Shown piece after piece: positions 9,330 to 18,771 of a DNA stretch of 64,000 bases. A program made the position numbers and the translations under genes. How positions within the stretch are numbered: the first letter of the stretch is position 1; every line of letters begins with the position of its first letter. Source of the DNA: Prevotella sp. Lineage in GTDB: Bacteria; Bacteroidota; Bacteroidia; Bacteroidales; Bacteroidaceae. The notes under the pieces were generated by a model. The model worked only from the letters and a program-made list of their open reading frames with translations, ran no database searches and was not told where the DNA came from. The stretch is from the NCBI GenBank assembly GCA_017477435.1, contig JAFUVV010000027.1, positions 1 to 64,000 of the forward strand, in the 5' to 3' direction.

Positions 9330-11144
9330 TTATTTAACAACGACTTTCTTGTCGCCGACAACGTAGATACCCTTCTCGAGTCCTTCTGTTGCCTGTTCAG
9401 CCTTCACGTTCTGGCGAATCTGCATACCGTTGATGGTATAAACGTTCACGTTCTCGCCAAGCTTGTTATTGGTTACATCTTCGATACCTGTAGCACCGTC
9501 CTTGTCGAAGTTTGGCTCGAGGTAACCCTTGTCGCTCTTGCCGTCCCATCCTTCCTTGGTGTACTTATAGACGTACACTCTGTGGTTGGAGTTGAGGTTG
9601 AAGATGAGGTCGCCGTCGAGGTTGCGCAGTGTGTTTGCAAAGTCGCCTGTCGGAACGATGTGTGTGCAGACCACTGGTATGCCGTCTTTGCTGTCGAGGC
9701 GATAGATACCAGAACCGAACACGTCGGGCTGAGAGTTGCTCTCGTTGTACCAGTAGAGAGAACCTCCGGCCACTGTCTGCTCCTTGATCCAGTCGCAGCC
9801 TGTGCCTGGGCAGAAGTCGTACTGCATCCAGACCTTCTCGCCATCGAGGCACCACATTTCACCGCCGTAGTTGTCTTCGCGTGCTGCATCAAATCCGTGA
9901 GCGGCGCAGAACATGTAGACGCCGTCGAAGATGCAACCTGGGTCAGAGTAGGAATTGTGGGTGTTAGATGGCTCTTCCTGCCAGATGTCGAAGTATTTCT
10001 TGTCGCCCTTCTGCATGTTTGTTCCACCAATCTCGTAGCCGCCTACTGGATCCCACATGCGGAACCAGATGCGGTCGTCGTAGACTTCCCATCCTGTACC
10101 GAACGTACCGCGACCGTTACCAAGGCCATTGTCGCCGATTGTCTCGTCCTGTTCGGCGATCAGGTATGTGTGGTCGTCGCCTTGTCCGTCGCCGGTCACA
10201 GGCTCGCCCTTTGTACCGTCGGAGCACCACATCTCTGAGCCGTAGCGTGGAGTCCATGCCTGGAAGAACACCTTTTCGTTCTTGTAATTCTCGAGGTTGT
10301 CGAGTCCGCAGTTACGTGTGTAACCCTCGTCGTGTCCCCACTTGCCTTCTGGCCACTGTTCCCAGTTGATGTCCATCACTTCGTATGTACCCTCTTCTGT
10401 TCCGTCGGTCACCCAGAGCTCTTCACCAGTAGAACCGTTAGTCATGTCGGCCTTGAAGAATACGCGACGTCCAACGCGCACATATGCTGTGTGCAGTGTC
10501 GTGTTGTCCTGTCCGGGATGGCGCATGTCGGCCTGGTTGGGGCTTTCAGCATCTTCCACCACGCGCTTTGTTCCTTCAACGGTACCGTCGGTGACGTAGA
10601 GCCAGTGCTGTGGACCACGGTCGGTGTCGAACTCGGCGCTCTCATCGTCGATAGCACCGAAGATAGCCTGTGTCTCGTTCATCTGTGTGAATGCCTTCGG
10701 GTCGCTTGCTCCGAATGTGTAGAGATCAGCGAGCATGAAAGTACCTTCTTCAGTACCGTCGCTCACCCATGGCTCGAAGTCGGTCTCGTCGGTGTAAGCC
10801 GAGAAGAGCACCTTGTCATTCAGACGACCAAGATACATTGGGTTACCACTACCTGTGCCAGGAACGATATCCTTCACCATGTGTGTACCTTCCTTTGTAC
10901 CGTCGGTCACCCAGAGTTCCTCTCCGTGTTCATCGTCAACGGCTGCGAAGAATGCCTTGTAGCCTTTTTCAGGAGAACCGGCGATAACCATGTTCTTCTG
11001 CTTGTCTTGCTTACGCTCCGATCCGATGTTGGCGGTTACGTTCTCAGGGAGGAGGTCGATGATTTCACCCTGATTCTCCTGAGCGTTCAAGCTGCCTGCT
11101 ACCATAAGCAGTGCTGTCATGAGTAAAAGTTTGAAACTTTTCAT
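9330..11144 (-). CDS. Secreted ELWxxDGT-repeat protein
   Basis: A 604-residue exported protein with a signal peptide (residues 1-21, SLNAQ). Repeats of the ELWxxDGT type run through it, such as GEELWVTDGTKEGTHMVKDI, FEPWVSDGTEEGTFML, GEELWVTDGTEEGTYEVMDI and SEMWCSDGT. These make a propeller-like fold. The C-terminus (VYTINGMQI...EKGIYVVGDKKVVVK) is a sorting-type motif, so surface display or secretion is inferred. No catalytic residues can be named from the sequence. Its place between the GH2 enzyme and susC suggests a glycan-related role such as binding, but the family has no single established function. Confidence 0.8.
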   Translation of the reverse strand: MKSFKLLLMTALLMVAGSLNAQENQGEIIDLLPENVTANIGSERKQDKQKNMVIAGSPEKGYKAFFAAVDDEHGEELWVTDGTKEGTHMVKDIVPGTGSGNPMYLGRLNDKVLFSAYTDETDFEPWVSDGTEEGTFMLADLYTFGASDPKAFTQMNETQAIFGAIDDESAEFDTDRGPQHWLYVTDGTVEGTKRVVEDAESPNQADMRHPGQDNTTLHTAYVRVGRRVFFKADMTNGSTGEELWVTDGTEEGTYEVMDINWEQWPEGKWGHDEGYTRNCGLDNLENYKNEKVFFQAWTPRYGSEMWCSDGTKGEPVTGDGQGDDHTYLIAEQDETIGDNGLGNGRGTFGTGWEVYDDRIWFRMWDPVGGYEIGGTNMQKGDKKYFDIWQEEPSNTHNSYSDPGCIFDGVYMFCAAHGFDAAREDNYGGEMWCLDGEKVWMQYDFCPGTGCDWIKEQTVAGGSLYWYNESNSQPDVFGSGIYRLDSKDGIPVVCTHIVPTGDFANTLRNLDGDLIFNLNSNHRVYVYKYTKEGWDGKSDKGYLEPNFDKDGATGIEDVTNNKLGENVNVYTINGMQIRQNVKAEQATEGLEKGIYVVGDKKVVVK

Positions 11145-11232
11145 AATAATAAAAATTAAGTTAGTAAATGCAACACCCCCAGAAGGGAGTAGCTGCGGTT
11201 AATAAATAATGTTTATAATTCTCTCTGTTGTT

Positions 11233-13092
11233 TTATTTCTTATCTCTTTCGCTGAGCATCTTCTCCACTTCTTTCTTTGCCTGTTCGCGGCTCTTCGAGA
11301 ATATGCGTTTGATGCGTTGCATGTCGAATTTCTTCTCGCGGTCGTAGGTATAGATGCCGTTCTTCTCAAGCTCCACATCTACAATCTGTGTGTAGCAGAA
11401 TCCTGTTATGTGATCAAGCGATAGGATGACATTCACTTGTTCTTCCAGCCTTTTGTAATATTCGTCGAGTGTCTGCGGGTCTTTTCCGTATCCCCAGAAC
11501 TGGTCTTCGGGTGTCACCTCGGCAGCTTTCATTTTTTGCACCCACCGTATTCCTCCGAACTCGTCGATCATGTAGGCTTCGCCTTTCCATGGTGCGCTGA
11601 ACTTTGGCCAGTGGTTGTAGGGCATCCCGTCTTTGTCGAGTTCGAGCTGGTGGTAGAGTTCTACGGGGTCTTGCACGTAGGTGTGCTCGGCGTAGATGTC
11701 GGTGTGTCCGGCGTGATATCCTCCGCTGGTTGATACCACCGGTCGTGTGCGGTCGTAGCGCTTTGTCATGAAGTAGAGGTCGTTGGTTAGTCGCTCGCGC
11801 TGGTTGTCAACGTCTTTCATCCATGTCTCGTTGAGTGGCGACCATGCGATGAGCGACGGCACATTGTAGTCGCGCTCGAGGCATTCGTCCCATTCGCTAA
11901 TCATGTTTCGCGCGGCAATCTGGTTTGTCCAGTCCATCTCCCACGACGGTGACTCGCCCCAGGTGAGGTAGCCGAGCTTGTCGGCCCAGTAGAAGTAGCG
12001 CTGCTCGAATACTTTCTGGTGGAGTCGTGCTCCGTTGAAACCGGCTTCCTTTCCGAGGATGATGTCGTTTTTCAGGGCTTCGTCGGTTGGTGCCGTCCAT
12101 TGTCCGTCGGGATAATATCCTTGATCGAGCACCAAGCGCTGATAGTATGGCTCGTTGTTCAGGTAGTAAACCATACCGCGGAGCTCGCTTTTACGCATTC
12201 CTGCATACGCGCATACATTATCTATTATATTACCGTTCTTGTCTTTTACGGTGTATTCTACGTCGTAGAGGAACGGACTTTCGGGCGACCATGTCTTTAC
12301 ATTCTTAATGCCTGCTGCCACAAAAGCGCTTGTGCTTGCCGGCACTTCCTTGCGGAATACTATTTTCCCGCTGTCTTTAACCTTCACCTCGAAAGTGGCT
12401 GCTTCGCCATAGTCGAAGAATGTGGGTTCGAAGATGAATTGTTTCTGGTCGAGATCGGGAGTGATGCGGCAGTTTTTAAGTCCGCCTTTACCTACGGGTT
12501 CGAGCCATACTGTGGCCCAGATGCCTGTCACGCGGGTGTAGAAGCACTCGTAGGAATTGAGTCGGCGACTTTGTTTTCCGCCGGGCTGTAGCCGGGAGCG
12601 CACGTCGTCTTGAGCGTAGACTACGAGGTTGTGGCTCGCTCCTGCCTTTACGAAGTTTGTGATGTCGACTGCAAACGATGCAGCTCCTCCGAAGTGTTCG
12701 AAGGCTTTTTTTCCGTCGATGAAGATTTGTGAGCGGTAGTCCACTCCGCCAAAGTGGAGAATGATGTGCTTGCCGTCCCATGACTGTGGGATGCTGATGG
12801 TGCGATGGTACCATATTGCGGGGATGAAATCCTTGCGTCCCACTCCTGAGAGATCGCTTTCTGGGCAGAACGGCACTGTGATATTGTCGGCGAATCCTTT
12901 CGAATCCTGCAGTCCGTTCTCAACGCCACTCTGTCCGAAGTCGAACAGATAGGTCCACGTTCCGTTAAGGTTTATCCACTCGCTACGCTCGAACTGCGGC
13001 CGGGGATATTCCGGTCGGGGAATGCTTTCGGCAGATGCCGAGAATGCTACGATACCAGCTATTGCTGTCAAAAGGGTTTTCAGATTCTTCAT
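11233..13092 (-). CDS. Glycoside hydrolase family 2 enzyme (beta-galactosidase/glucuronidase-like)
   Basis: A secreted GH2 enzyme of about 619 residues. A signal peptide (ending FSASA|E) precedes the sugar-binding jelly-roll domain (WINLNGTWTYLFDFG...), an Ig-like domain and the TIM barrel. The expected catalytic pair is visible: the acid/base Glu in AWSPLNETW (residue 422) and the nucleophile Glu in MIDEFGG (residue 511). Related short GH2 enzymes act on beta-galactosides, glucuronides or other glycosides; the substrate cannot be fixed here. I place the start at MKNLKTLL rather than the upstream Met at 13104, because the -7 box at 13116-13123 would leave only about 5 nt of leader for the longer form. 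First gene of the cluster. Confidence 0.88.
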   Translation of the reverse strand: MKNLKTLLTAIAGIVAFSASAESIPRPEYPRPQFERSEWINLNGTWTYLFDFGQSGVENGLQDSKGFADNITVPFCPESDLSGVGRKDFIPAIWYHRTISIPQSWDGKHIILHFGGVDYRSQIFIDGKKAFEHFGGAASFAVDITNFVKAGASHNLVVYAQDDVRSRLQPGGKQSRRLNSYECFYTRVTGIWATVWLEPVGKGGLKNCRITPDLDQKQFIFEPTFFDYGEAATFEVKVKDSGKIVFRKEVPASTSAFVAAGIKNVKTWSPESPFLYDVEYTVKDKNGNIIDNVCAYAGMRKSELRGMVYYLNNEPYYQRLVLDQGYYPDGQWTAPTDEALKNDIILGKEAGFNGARLHQKVFEQRYFYWADKLGYLTWGESPSWEMDWTNQIAARNMISEWDECLERDYNVPSLIAWSPLNETWMKDVDNQRERLTNDLYFMTKRYDRTRPVVSTSGGYHAGHTDIYAEHTYVQDPVELYHQLELDKDGMPYNHWPKFSAPWKGEAYMIDEFGGIRWVQKMKAAEVTPEDQFWGYGKDPQTLDEYYKRLEEQVNVILSLDHITGFCYTQIVDVELEKNGIYTYDREKKFDMQRIKRIFSKSREQAKKEVEKMLSERDKK

Positions 13093-13115
13093 GAGTTGGC
13101 TCATTTATTTGCTGG

Positions 13116-13123
13116 CAAAATTA
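13116..13123 (-). promoter_or_regulatory. -7 promoter box for the GH2 gene
   Basis: The minus strand reads TAATTTTG, matching TAnnTTTG. The operator copy at 13143-13180 sits upstream at the same distance as in the S74 promoter. The box implies a transcript start near 13110 and supports the start codon at 13092. Confidence 0.6.
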
Positions 13124-13142
13124 TCTGTTATTAAAAATAAAG

Positions 13143-13180
13143 GCATGGAAAATTGTCCAGAAAACATGTACTCATGTCCA
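13143..13180 (-). promoter_or_regulatory. Putative activator site, copy 2 (direct repeat TGGACA)
   Basis: This 38-bp block differs at only a few bases from the S74 operator at 1306-1343. Both contain two TGGACA hexamers 21 bp apart, AGTACAT between them and TCCATGC after. The 29-bp distance from the second TGGACAA to the -7 box is identical at both promoters, which argues for a functional site and against chance. Confidence 0.7.
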
Positions 13181-13366
13181 CAGAGGGGCGGAAAGCGCAA
13201 GATTTTCCGTTAAAAAAAATTAAAATCAGTGTGTCTGTTAAAACTGAGGTTTATAACAGAATGTTTTTCTTTTTCTGCATTTTGTTTGCTTGCCAATGGC
13301 AGGATAGCCGAATTTGACGTGCATGTAGACTGTGCTGGAGCATGTGGTAGGATGCATGGTTGCTGC

Positions 13367-13491
13367 TATCAAGTACGGATAGTTTTTCTATCTGGCAAGG
13401 ATAGGTGTAGTATCTGGCTTTGATATTGTTGCTATCCGTGCTTGATAGTGTTGCTATCTGGCTTTGATACTGCCAGTATCTGGGCTTGATA
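13367..13491. repeat. 11-bp lattice array, GATA/TATC family (12 half-sites)
   Basis: TATC and GATA alternate every 11 bp without a slip. The half-sites start at 13367, 13378, 13389, 13400, 13411, 13422, 13433, 13444, 13455, 13466, 13477 and 13488. The common unit is TATC-TGGCTTT-GATA followed by seven variable bases, a 22-bp period. The array lies in the divergent gap between the GH2 gene and topA. The second array of this family is at 62158-62260. Confidence 0.9.
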
Positions 13492-13581
13492 CTGCAGGGC
13501 GTTGTGTTTTGCGTTGGAAGAGGGAGGATGGGATGAGGGTTGTTTCTGCGGCGAATGGTGGGGCTGGGAGAATCAATTTTT

Positions 13582-13629
13582 GCCCATTTCATCGAGACTT
13601 TTCATTGTCGGGGTGTCGATGAAATGGGC
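13582..13629 (+). terminator. Strong orphan hairpin upstream of topA
   Basis: Perfect 14-bp arms GCCCATTTCATCGA (13582-13595) and TCGATGAAATGGGC (13616-13629) enclose a 20-nt loop. GATTTTTG follows on the plus strand. It looks like an intrinsic terminator, but no plus-strand gene ends upstream; the neighbour at 13092 is read away from it. It may end an unannotated small RNA or be a structured element before topA. Confidence 0.55.
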
Positions 13630-13747
13630 GATTTTTGTGTTTGTAGTTGTTGTTGCCTGTGTGATTGTCGGGGGTGGGGAGAGTGGGAAAAACTTAAAAA
13701 AATAGAAATTTCTCTATATAAATAATGTGTATGAGAAAAGTTTTGTT

Positions 13748-13755
13748 TACTTTTG
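13748..13755 (+). promoter_or_regulatory. -7 promoter box for topA
   Basis: TACTTTTG matches TAnnTTTG and lies 29 bp before the topA start codon. The -33 element is not clear. Confidence 0.5.
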
Positions 13756-13784
13756 CCGACTAATAACGTTAATTAAGCACGTTT

Positions 13785-16121
13785 ATGCACGAAAATTTAG
13801 TAATTGTAGAGAGTCCTGCCAAGGCGAAGACGATAGAGAAGTTTCTTGGCAAAGACTACAAAGTGATGTCTTCCTACGGTCATATTCGCGACCTTAAGAA
13901 GAAAGAGATAAGTATCAATTCCGGCACGTTGGAGCCCGATTACGAGATACCCGCCGACAAGCAGCGCGTTGTTCGCGACCTTCGTGCCGCTGCTGCTCAG
14001 GCTGGGAAGGTTTGGCTGGCAAGTGATGAAGACCGCGAGGGAGAGGCCATCTCGTGGCACCTCTGTGAAGTGCTTGGTCTCGACGAGGAGAACACGGCTC
14101 GCATAGTGTTTCATGAGATCACTCCCAATGCTATTCTTGAAGCCATTGCACATCCCCGCCATATCGACATGAACCTTGTCAATGCTCAGCAGGCGCGCCG
14201 TGTGCTCGACCGTCTGGTCGGTTTCAGGTTGTCGCCGGTGCTGTGGCGCAAGGTGAAGCCGTCGCTCTCGGCAGGCCGTGTGCAGAGCGTGGCAGTGAGG
14301 CTCATTGTGGAGCGGGAGCGGGAGATACAGCAGTTCGGCAGCGAGCCGTACTATCGCGTGAGTGCTGTCTTCACGGCTGTGAACGCTGAGACCGGCGAGC
14401 CGGCAATGGTGAAGGCCGACCTGAACACCCATTTCCACACCCACGACGAGGCTTTGGCCTTCCTCGAGAGATGCCGCACGGCAGAGTTCTTCGTGGAGAA
14501 TGTCGTGAAGAAGCCACTCAAGCGTTCGCCGGCACCGCCGTTCACGACGTCGACGCTGCAGCAGGAAGCCGCAAGAAAGCTCGGTTTCACCGTGTCGCAG
14601 ACGATGATGGTGGCGCAGCATCTGTATGAAAACGGACATATCACGTATATGCGTACCGACAGCGTTAACCTCTCCGGGTTGGCCATCAGTGCGAGTAAGA
14701 AGGAAATCGTAGGACTCTACGGCGATGACTACAGTCGGGTGAGGAAGTTCCATACCAGCTCGAAAGGTGCTCAGGAGGCGCACGAGGCCATCCGTCCGAC
14801 GTATATGGACAAGCCAGCGATACAAGGCACTATGCAGGAGCGCCGGCTCTACGATCTGATTTGGAAGCGCACCATTGCCAGCCAGATGGCCGATGCCAGC
14901 GTGGAGAAGACTACCGTCGACCTGGGCATCCGCTACGATGGGACGACGGAGGATAAGACCCTGAAGTTCATTGCTCAGGGCGAGGTGGTGCTCTTCGACG
15001 GATTCCTGAAAGTGTACCGTGAGTCGTCGGATGACGAGGACGCATCTGGCGAGGAAGCGATGAACGTATTGCCTCAGCTCAACAGCGGCGACATCGTGGA
15101 GCGCAAGGAGATCACCGCCCTGCAGCGGTTCAGCCAGCCGCCACTCAGATTCACGGAGGCAAGCCTCGTGAAGAAGCTCGAGGAGCTCGGCATCGGACGC
15201 CCGTCGACCTATGCGCCGACGATAAGCACGATACAACAGCGAGGTTATGTGCAGAAGGGCGACAAAAAGGGAGAGACGCATGCGTATACCATCGACACGC
15301 TGAAAGGACAGAAGATCGACACCCGCGAGAAGAAAGAGGTGATAGGAAGCGAGAAAGGTAAGCTCATCCCGACCGATATCGGTACGGTGGTGAACGATTT
15401 CCTGATACAGAACTTCCCCGATATCATGGACTATAACTTCACTGCCCACGTTGAGCAGAAATTCGACCAGATTGCCGAGGGAAAGACGGAGTGGAAGAAC
15501 TGGATGAAGGAGTTCGACCACGATTTCGAACCCGAAGTGGACAAGGTCCTCAATGCCAGGAGCGAGCACAAGGTGGGCGAACGCCAGCTCGGCATCGATC
15601 CGAAGACAGGTCGCACGGTCTACGTGAAGATCGGCCGCTTCGGGCCCGTGGTGCAGATTGGCGAGGCAGGCGACGAGGAAAAACCGCTCTTCGCACAACT
15701 GCCGGCCGACAAGAGCATGGACGACATCACCCTGGACGAGGCGATGGAACTCTTCCGCCTGCCACGCACGGTGGGTGAATACGAAGGAAAGCAAGTCGTG
15801 ATAGGCACAGGACGCTTCGGACCATATATCATGCACGACAAGAAGTTCGTCTCGCTGCCAAAGAAAGAAGACCCGTTCACGATCACATGCGAGCGAGCCG
15901 TGGAACTCATCATGCAGAAGAGAGAGCAAGAGGAACAACGACACCTGAAGTCATTCGCCGAAGACGAGAAGCTTCAGGTGCTCAACGGCCGCTTCGGGCC
16001 CTACATATCCTACGACGGCAAGAACTACCGTCTGCCCAAGAACCTTCATGCGAAGGCTGCCGAGCTGTCCTACGACGAATGTATGGCCGTGGTGAACAAT
16101 ACCCCTGTGAAGAAGAAATGA
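13785..16121 (+). CDS. topA: DNA topoisomerase I
   Basis: A 778-residue type IA topoisomerase that relaxes negative supercoils by single-strand passage. The N-terminal TOPRIM domain shows LVIVESPAKAKTIEKFLG and the metal-binding DEDREGEAISWHL. The active-site Tyr is residue 288 in HITYMRTDS, and SAGRVQSVA is also typical. After about residue 590 there are three glycine-rich C-terminal repeats of the GRFGPxV/I type (IGRFGPVVQIG, GTGRFGPYIMHD, LNGRFGPYISYD). These stand in place of Cys4 zinc fingers, as in other Bacteroidales. The stop overlaps the start of aroK. Confidence 0.98.
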   Translation: MHENLVIVESPAKAKTIEKFLGKDYKVMSSYGHIRDLKKKEISINSGTLEPDYEIPADKQRVVRDLRAAAAQAGKVWLASDEDREGEAISWHLCEVLGLDEENTARIVFHEITPNAILEAIAHPRHIDMNLVNAQQARRVLDRLVGFRLSPVLWRKVKPSLSAGRVQSVAVRLIVEREREIQQFGSEPYYRVSAVFTAVNAETGEPAMVKADLNTHFHTHDEALAFLERCRTAEFFVENVVKKPLKRSPAPPFTTSTLQQEAARKLGFTVSQTMMVAQHLYENGHITYMRTDSVNLSGLAISASKKEIVGLYGDDYSRVRKFHTSSKGAQEAHEAIRPTYMDKPAIQGTMQERRLYDLIWKRTIASQMADASVEKTTVDLGIRYDGTTEDKTLKFIAQGEVVLFDGFLKVYRESSDDEDASGEEAMNVLPQLNSGDIVERKEITALQRFSQPPLRFTEASLVKKLEELGIGRPSTYAPTISTIQQRGYVQKGDKKGETHAYTIDTLKGQKIDTREKKEVIGSEKGKLIPTDIGTVVNDFLIQNFPDIMDYNFTAHVEQKFDQIAEGKTEWKNWMKEFDHDFEPEVDKVLNARSEHKVGERQLGIDPKTGRTVYVKIGRFGPVVQIGEAGDEEKPLFAQLPADKSMDDITLDEAMELFRLPRTVGEYEGKQVVIGTGRFGPYIMHDKKFVSLPKKEDPFTITCERAVELIMQKREQEEQRHLKSFAEDEKLQVLNGRFGPYISYDGKNYRLPKNLHAKAAELSYDECMAVVNNTPVKKK

Positions 16122-16645
16122 GACGCATCGTCCTGATCGGATACATGGGGGCGGGCAAGACAACGATCGGCCATGCCCTGTCGAAAGCAACCGGAATGCC
16201 GTTCTACGATCTCGACTGGTACATCGAAAACCGCATGCGGAAGAAAGTGAGCCAGATTTTCGAGGAAAGCGGAGAAGACGGCTTCCGCAGGATTGAGCGC
16301 AACATGCTCCACGAAGTGGCAGAGTTTGAAGACGTCATAATCAGTTGCGGGGGAGGCACGCCGTGCTTCTTCGACAATATGGATTATCTTAACGTCCAGG
16401 CCGACACCGTCTATTTGAAAGCCAGCGCCGAGGTGCTGTGCGAGCATCTGAAGATGGGAAGGACGGTACGCCCGCTGCTGCTGGGGAAGAGCGAAGAAGA
16501 ACTGCTGGAGTATATAGCCAGTCAGCTCGAGCGCCGCCGGCAGTACTACGAGCAGTCGAAGTATGTGCTCGACGTGGATCTCCTCGATTCACGCGAGAAA
16601 ATAGCAAACACCATAGAGCACCTCAGGGAAATGCTCTCTATGTGA
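16118..16645 (+). CDS. aroK: Shikimate kinase
   Basis: A 175-residue kinase of the chorismate pathway that phosphorylates shikimate at the 3-hydroxyl with ATP. The Walker A motif is GYMGAGKTT (residues 8-16). Substrate-binding residues appear in DLDWYIENR, FRRIERNML and the conserved SCGGGTP. RPLL belongs to the lid region. The start codon overlaps the topA stop (ATGA), which both fixes the start and indicates translational coupling. Confidence 0.97.
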   Translation: MRRIVLIGYMGAGKTTIGHALSKATGMPFYDLDWYIENRMRKKVSQIFEESGEDGFRRIERNMLHEVAEFEDVIISCGGGTPCFFDNMDYLNVQADTVYLKASAEVLCEHLKMGRTVRPLLLGKSEEELLEYIASQLERRRQYYEQSKYVLDVDLLDSREKIANTIEHLREMLSM

Positions 16646-16689
16646 AGATAAAAAAGAGATTCAATAACAATTAAAAACCATTCCCTTAA

Positions 16690-18582
16690 ATGAAAAAATG
16701 GACCATTGAAGATTCGAAGGAGTTATACAACATAGGAGGATGGGGCACGTCCTACTTCGGTATCAACGAGAAAGGTAACGTCTACGTGTCGCCATGCAAG
16801 GACGATGCACAGATCGACCTCCGCGAGGTGATGGACGAGCTTGCATTGCGCGACGTCAGCTCGCCGGTGTTGCTCCGGTTCCCGGATATCCTCGACAGTC
16901 GTATCGAGAAGACGGCCAGCTGCTTTCAGAAAGCCTCGGAGGAGTACGGATACAAAGGCGAGAACTTCATCATCTACCCCATCAAGGTCAACCAGATGCA
17001 GCCCGTGGTGGAGGAAGTGATCTCCCACGGAAAGAAGTTCAACCTCGGTCTCGAAGCAGGCTCGAAGCCAGAGTTGCATGCCGTGATTGCCGTGCAGTGC
17101 CAGAGCGATGCGCTCATCATCTGCAACGGATATAAAGACCAGAGCTACATAGAACTTGCACTCCTTGCCCAGAAGATGGGTAAGCGGATCTTCATCGTCG
17201 TGGAGAAGCTCAACGAGCTGGACACCATCGCCCGCGCTGCCAAGAAACTCAATGTGAAGCCAAACCTCGGCATACGCATAAAGCTCGCGTCGTCGGGCTC
17301 CGGCAAGTGGGAAGAGAGCGGCGGCGACGCGTCGAAGTTTGGACTGACGTCAAGCGAACTTCTTCAAGCCCTCAATATCCTTGAGGAGAAGGGACTGCAC
17401 GACAGTCTGCGGCTCATACACTTCCACATCGGTTCACAGATTACCAAGATACGCCGTATCCAGACGGCGCTCCGCGAGGCGGCACAGTTCTACGTGCAGC
17501 TCCATCAGATGGGCTACAACGTCGATTTCGTCGACTGTGGTGGCGGACTCGGCGTCGACTACGACGGCACACGGTCGTCGTCGAGCGAGAGTTCGGTGAA
17601 CTATTCCATCCAGGAATACGTCAACGACTGTATCTACCAGTTTGTAGACGCCTCCGACAAGAACGGCATTCCGCATCCTAACCTCATCACCGAGAGCGGC
17701 CGCTCGCTCGCTGCCCACCATTCGGTGCTTGTCATCGACGTGCTGGAAACAGCAACACTGCCGCAGATGCCAGAGGAGTTTGAGCCGAAGGAGAACGACC
17801 ACCAATTGGTGAAAGACCTCTACGAGATCTGGGACAACCTCAATTCGCGCTCCATGATGGAAGACTGGCACGACGCAGAGCAGATTCGCGAGGAAGCTCT
17901 CGACCTGTTCTCCCACGGCCTCGTCGACCTGAAGACGCGGGCAGAGATAGAGAGCATGTACTGGAGTGTGTGTCGCGAGATAAATAGTATAGCCAAGTCG
18001 TTGAAGCATGTCCCGGAGGAACTCAAGGGCTTGGACAAGCTTCTTGCCGATAAATACTTCTGTAATTTCTCGCTTTTCCAAAGTCTTCCCGACTCTTGGG
18101 CCATCGACCAGCTGTTCCCCATCGTGCCCATCCAGCGGCTTGACGAGCGTCCTACGCGCAACGCCACGCTGCAGGATATCACCTGCGACAGCGACGGAAA
18201 GATAGCAAACTTCGTGACCAACCGCCATATCGGCCACGTGCTGCCCGTTCACTCACTGAAGAAAAACGACATGTACTACCTCGGCGTGTTCCTCGTGGGA
18301 GCATATCAGGAGATCCTCGGCGACATGCATAACCTCTTTGGCGACACCAATGCCGTGCACGTGTCGGTGAAGGACGGGAAATACCACATCGACCAGATCT
18401 TCGATGGCGAGACAGTAGAGGAAGTGCTCGACTATGTCCAGTACAACCCGAAGAAACTCGTGCGCCAGCTCGAGATATGGGTCACGAAGAGCGTGAAGCA
18501 GGGGAAAATCTCGCTTGAGGAAGGGAAGGAGTTCCTGTCCAATTATCGATCGGGACTCTACGGATATACCTATCTGGAGTAG
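16690..18582 (+). CDS. speA: Biosynthetic arginine decarboxylase
   Basis: A 630-residue PLP enzyme that converts arginine to agmatine, the first step of polyamine synthesis. The fold-type III barrel carries the PLP lysine at residue 99 (IIYPIKVNQ). HFHIGSQ and DCGGGLGVDYDG bind the cofactor phosphate. GRSLAAHHSVLV and HVLPVHSL are typical of the long SpeA family, and the length matches. It lies 44 bp after aroK, probably in the same transcript. In many Bacteroidetes agmatine or carboxyspermidine-route genes are elsewhere in the genome; none is visible here. Confidence 0.96.
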   Translation: MKKWTIEDSKELYNIGGWGTSYFGINEKGNVYVSPCKDDAQIDLREVMDELALRDVSSPVLLRFPDILDSRIEKTASCFQKASEEYGYKGENFIIYPIKVNQMQPVVEEVISHGKKFNLGLEAGSKPELHAVIAVQCQSDALIICNGYKDQSYIELALLAQKMGKRIFIVVEKLNELDTIARAAKKLNVKPNLGIRIKLASSGSGKWEESGGDASKFGLTSSELLQALNILEEKGLHDSLRLIHFHIGSQITKIRRIQTALREAAQFYVQLHQMGYNVDFVDCGGGLGVDYDGTRSSSSESSVNYSIQEYVNDCIYQFVDASDKNGIPHPNLITESGRSLAAHHSVLVIDVLETATLPQMPEEFEPKENDHQLVKDLYEIWDNLNSRSMMEDWHDAEQIREEALDLFSHGLVDLKTRAEIESMYWSVCREINSIAKSLKHVPEELKGLDKLLADKYFCNFSLFQSLPDSWAIDQLFPIVPIQRLDERPTRNATLQDITCDSDGKIANFVTNRHIGHVLPVHSLKKNDMYYLGVFLVGAYQEILGDMHNLFGDTNAVHVSVKDGKYHIDQIFDGETVEEVLDYVQYNPKKLVRQLEIWVTKSVKQGKISLEEGKEFLSNYRSGLYGYTYLE

Positions 18583-18613
18583 GGATGGCTATGTTAGTTC
18601 ATAGTTCATAATT

Positions 18614-18711
18614 ACTTCCCTTGCGGTCAGTGGGTCTCACTTATGTTCGACAAATCTCATGGTTTCTTTCTTGCAGTCAGAGGGTCTCGCTTTCTGCTTG
18701 ACAAGTCTCAT
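18614..18711. repeat. Two tandem copies of a dispersed ~47-bp repeat (R)
   Basis: The copies at 18614-18660 and 18664-18711 share ACTTCCCTTGCGGTCAGTGG, then GGTCTC, and close with CGACAAATCTCAT or TGACAAGTCTCAT. Related copies are at 48292-48339, 55489-55540, 62313-62357 and, inverted, 31504-31549. All are intergenic. Function unknown. Confidence 0.75.
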
Positions 18712-18771
18712 AGTTGGTGAAGGTTGAAGGAATAGGGTGATGGCAATAACTGGATGAACGAATATCATCGT

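Noticed and set aside
13797..15944. Long antisense reading frame opposite topA (715 codons)
   Set aside because: It mirrors topA codon structure, has no domain, promoter or neighbour support, and topA itself is certain.
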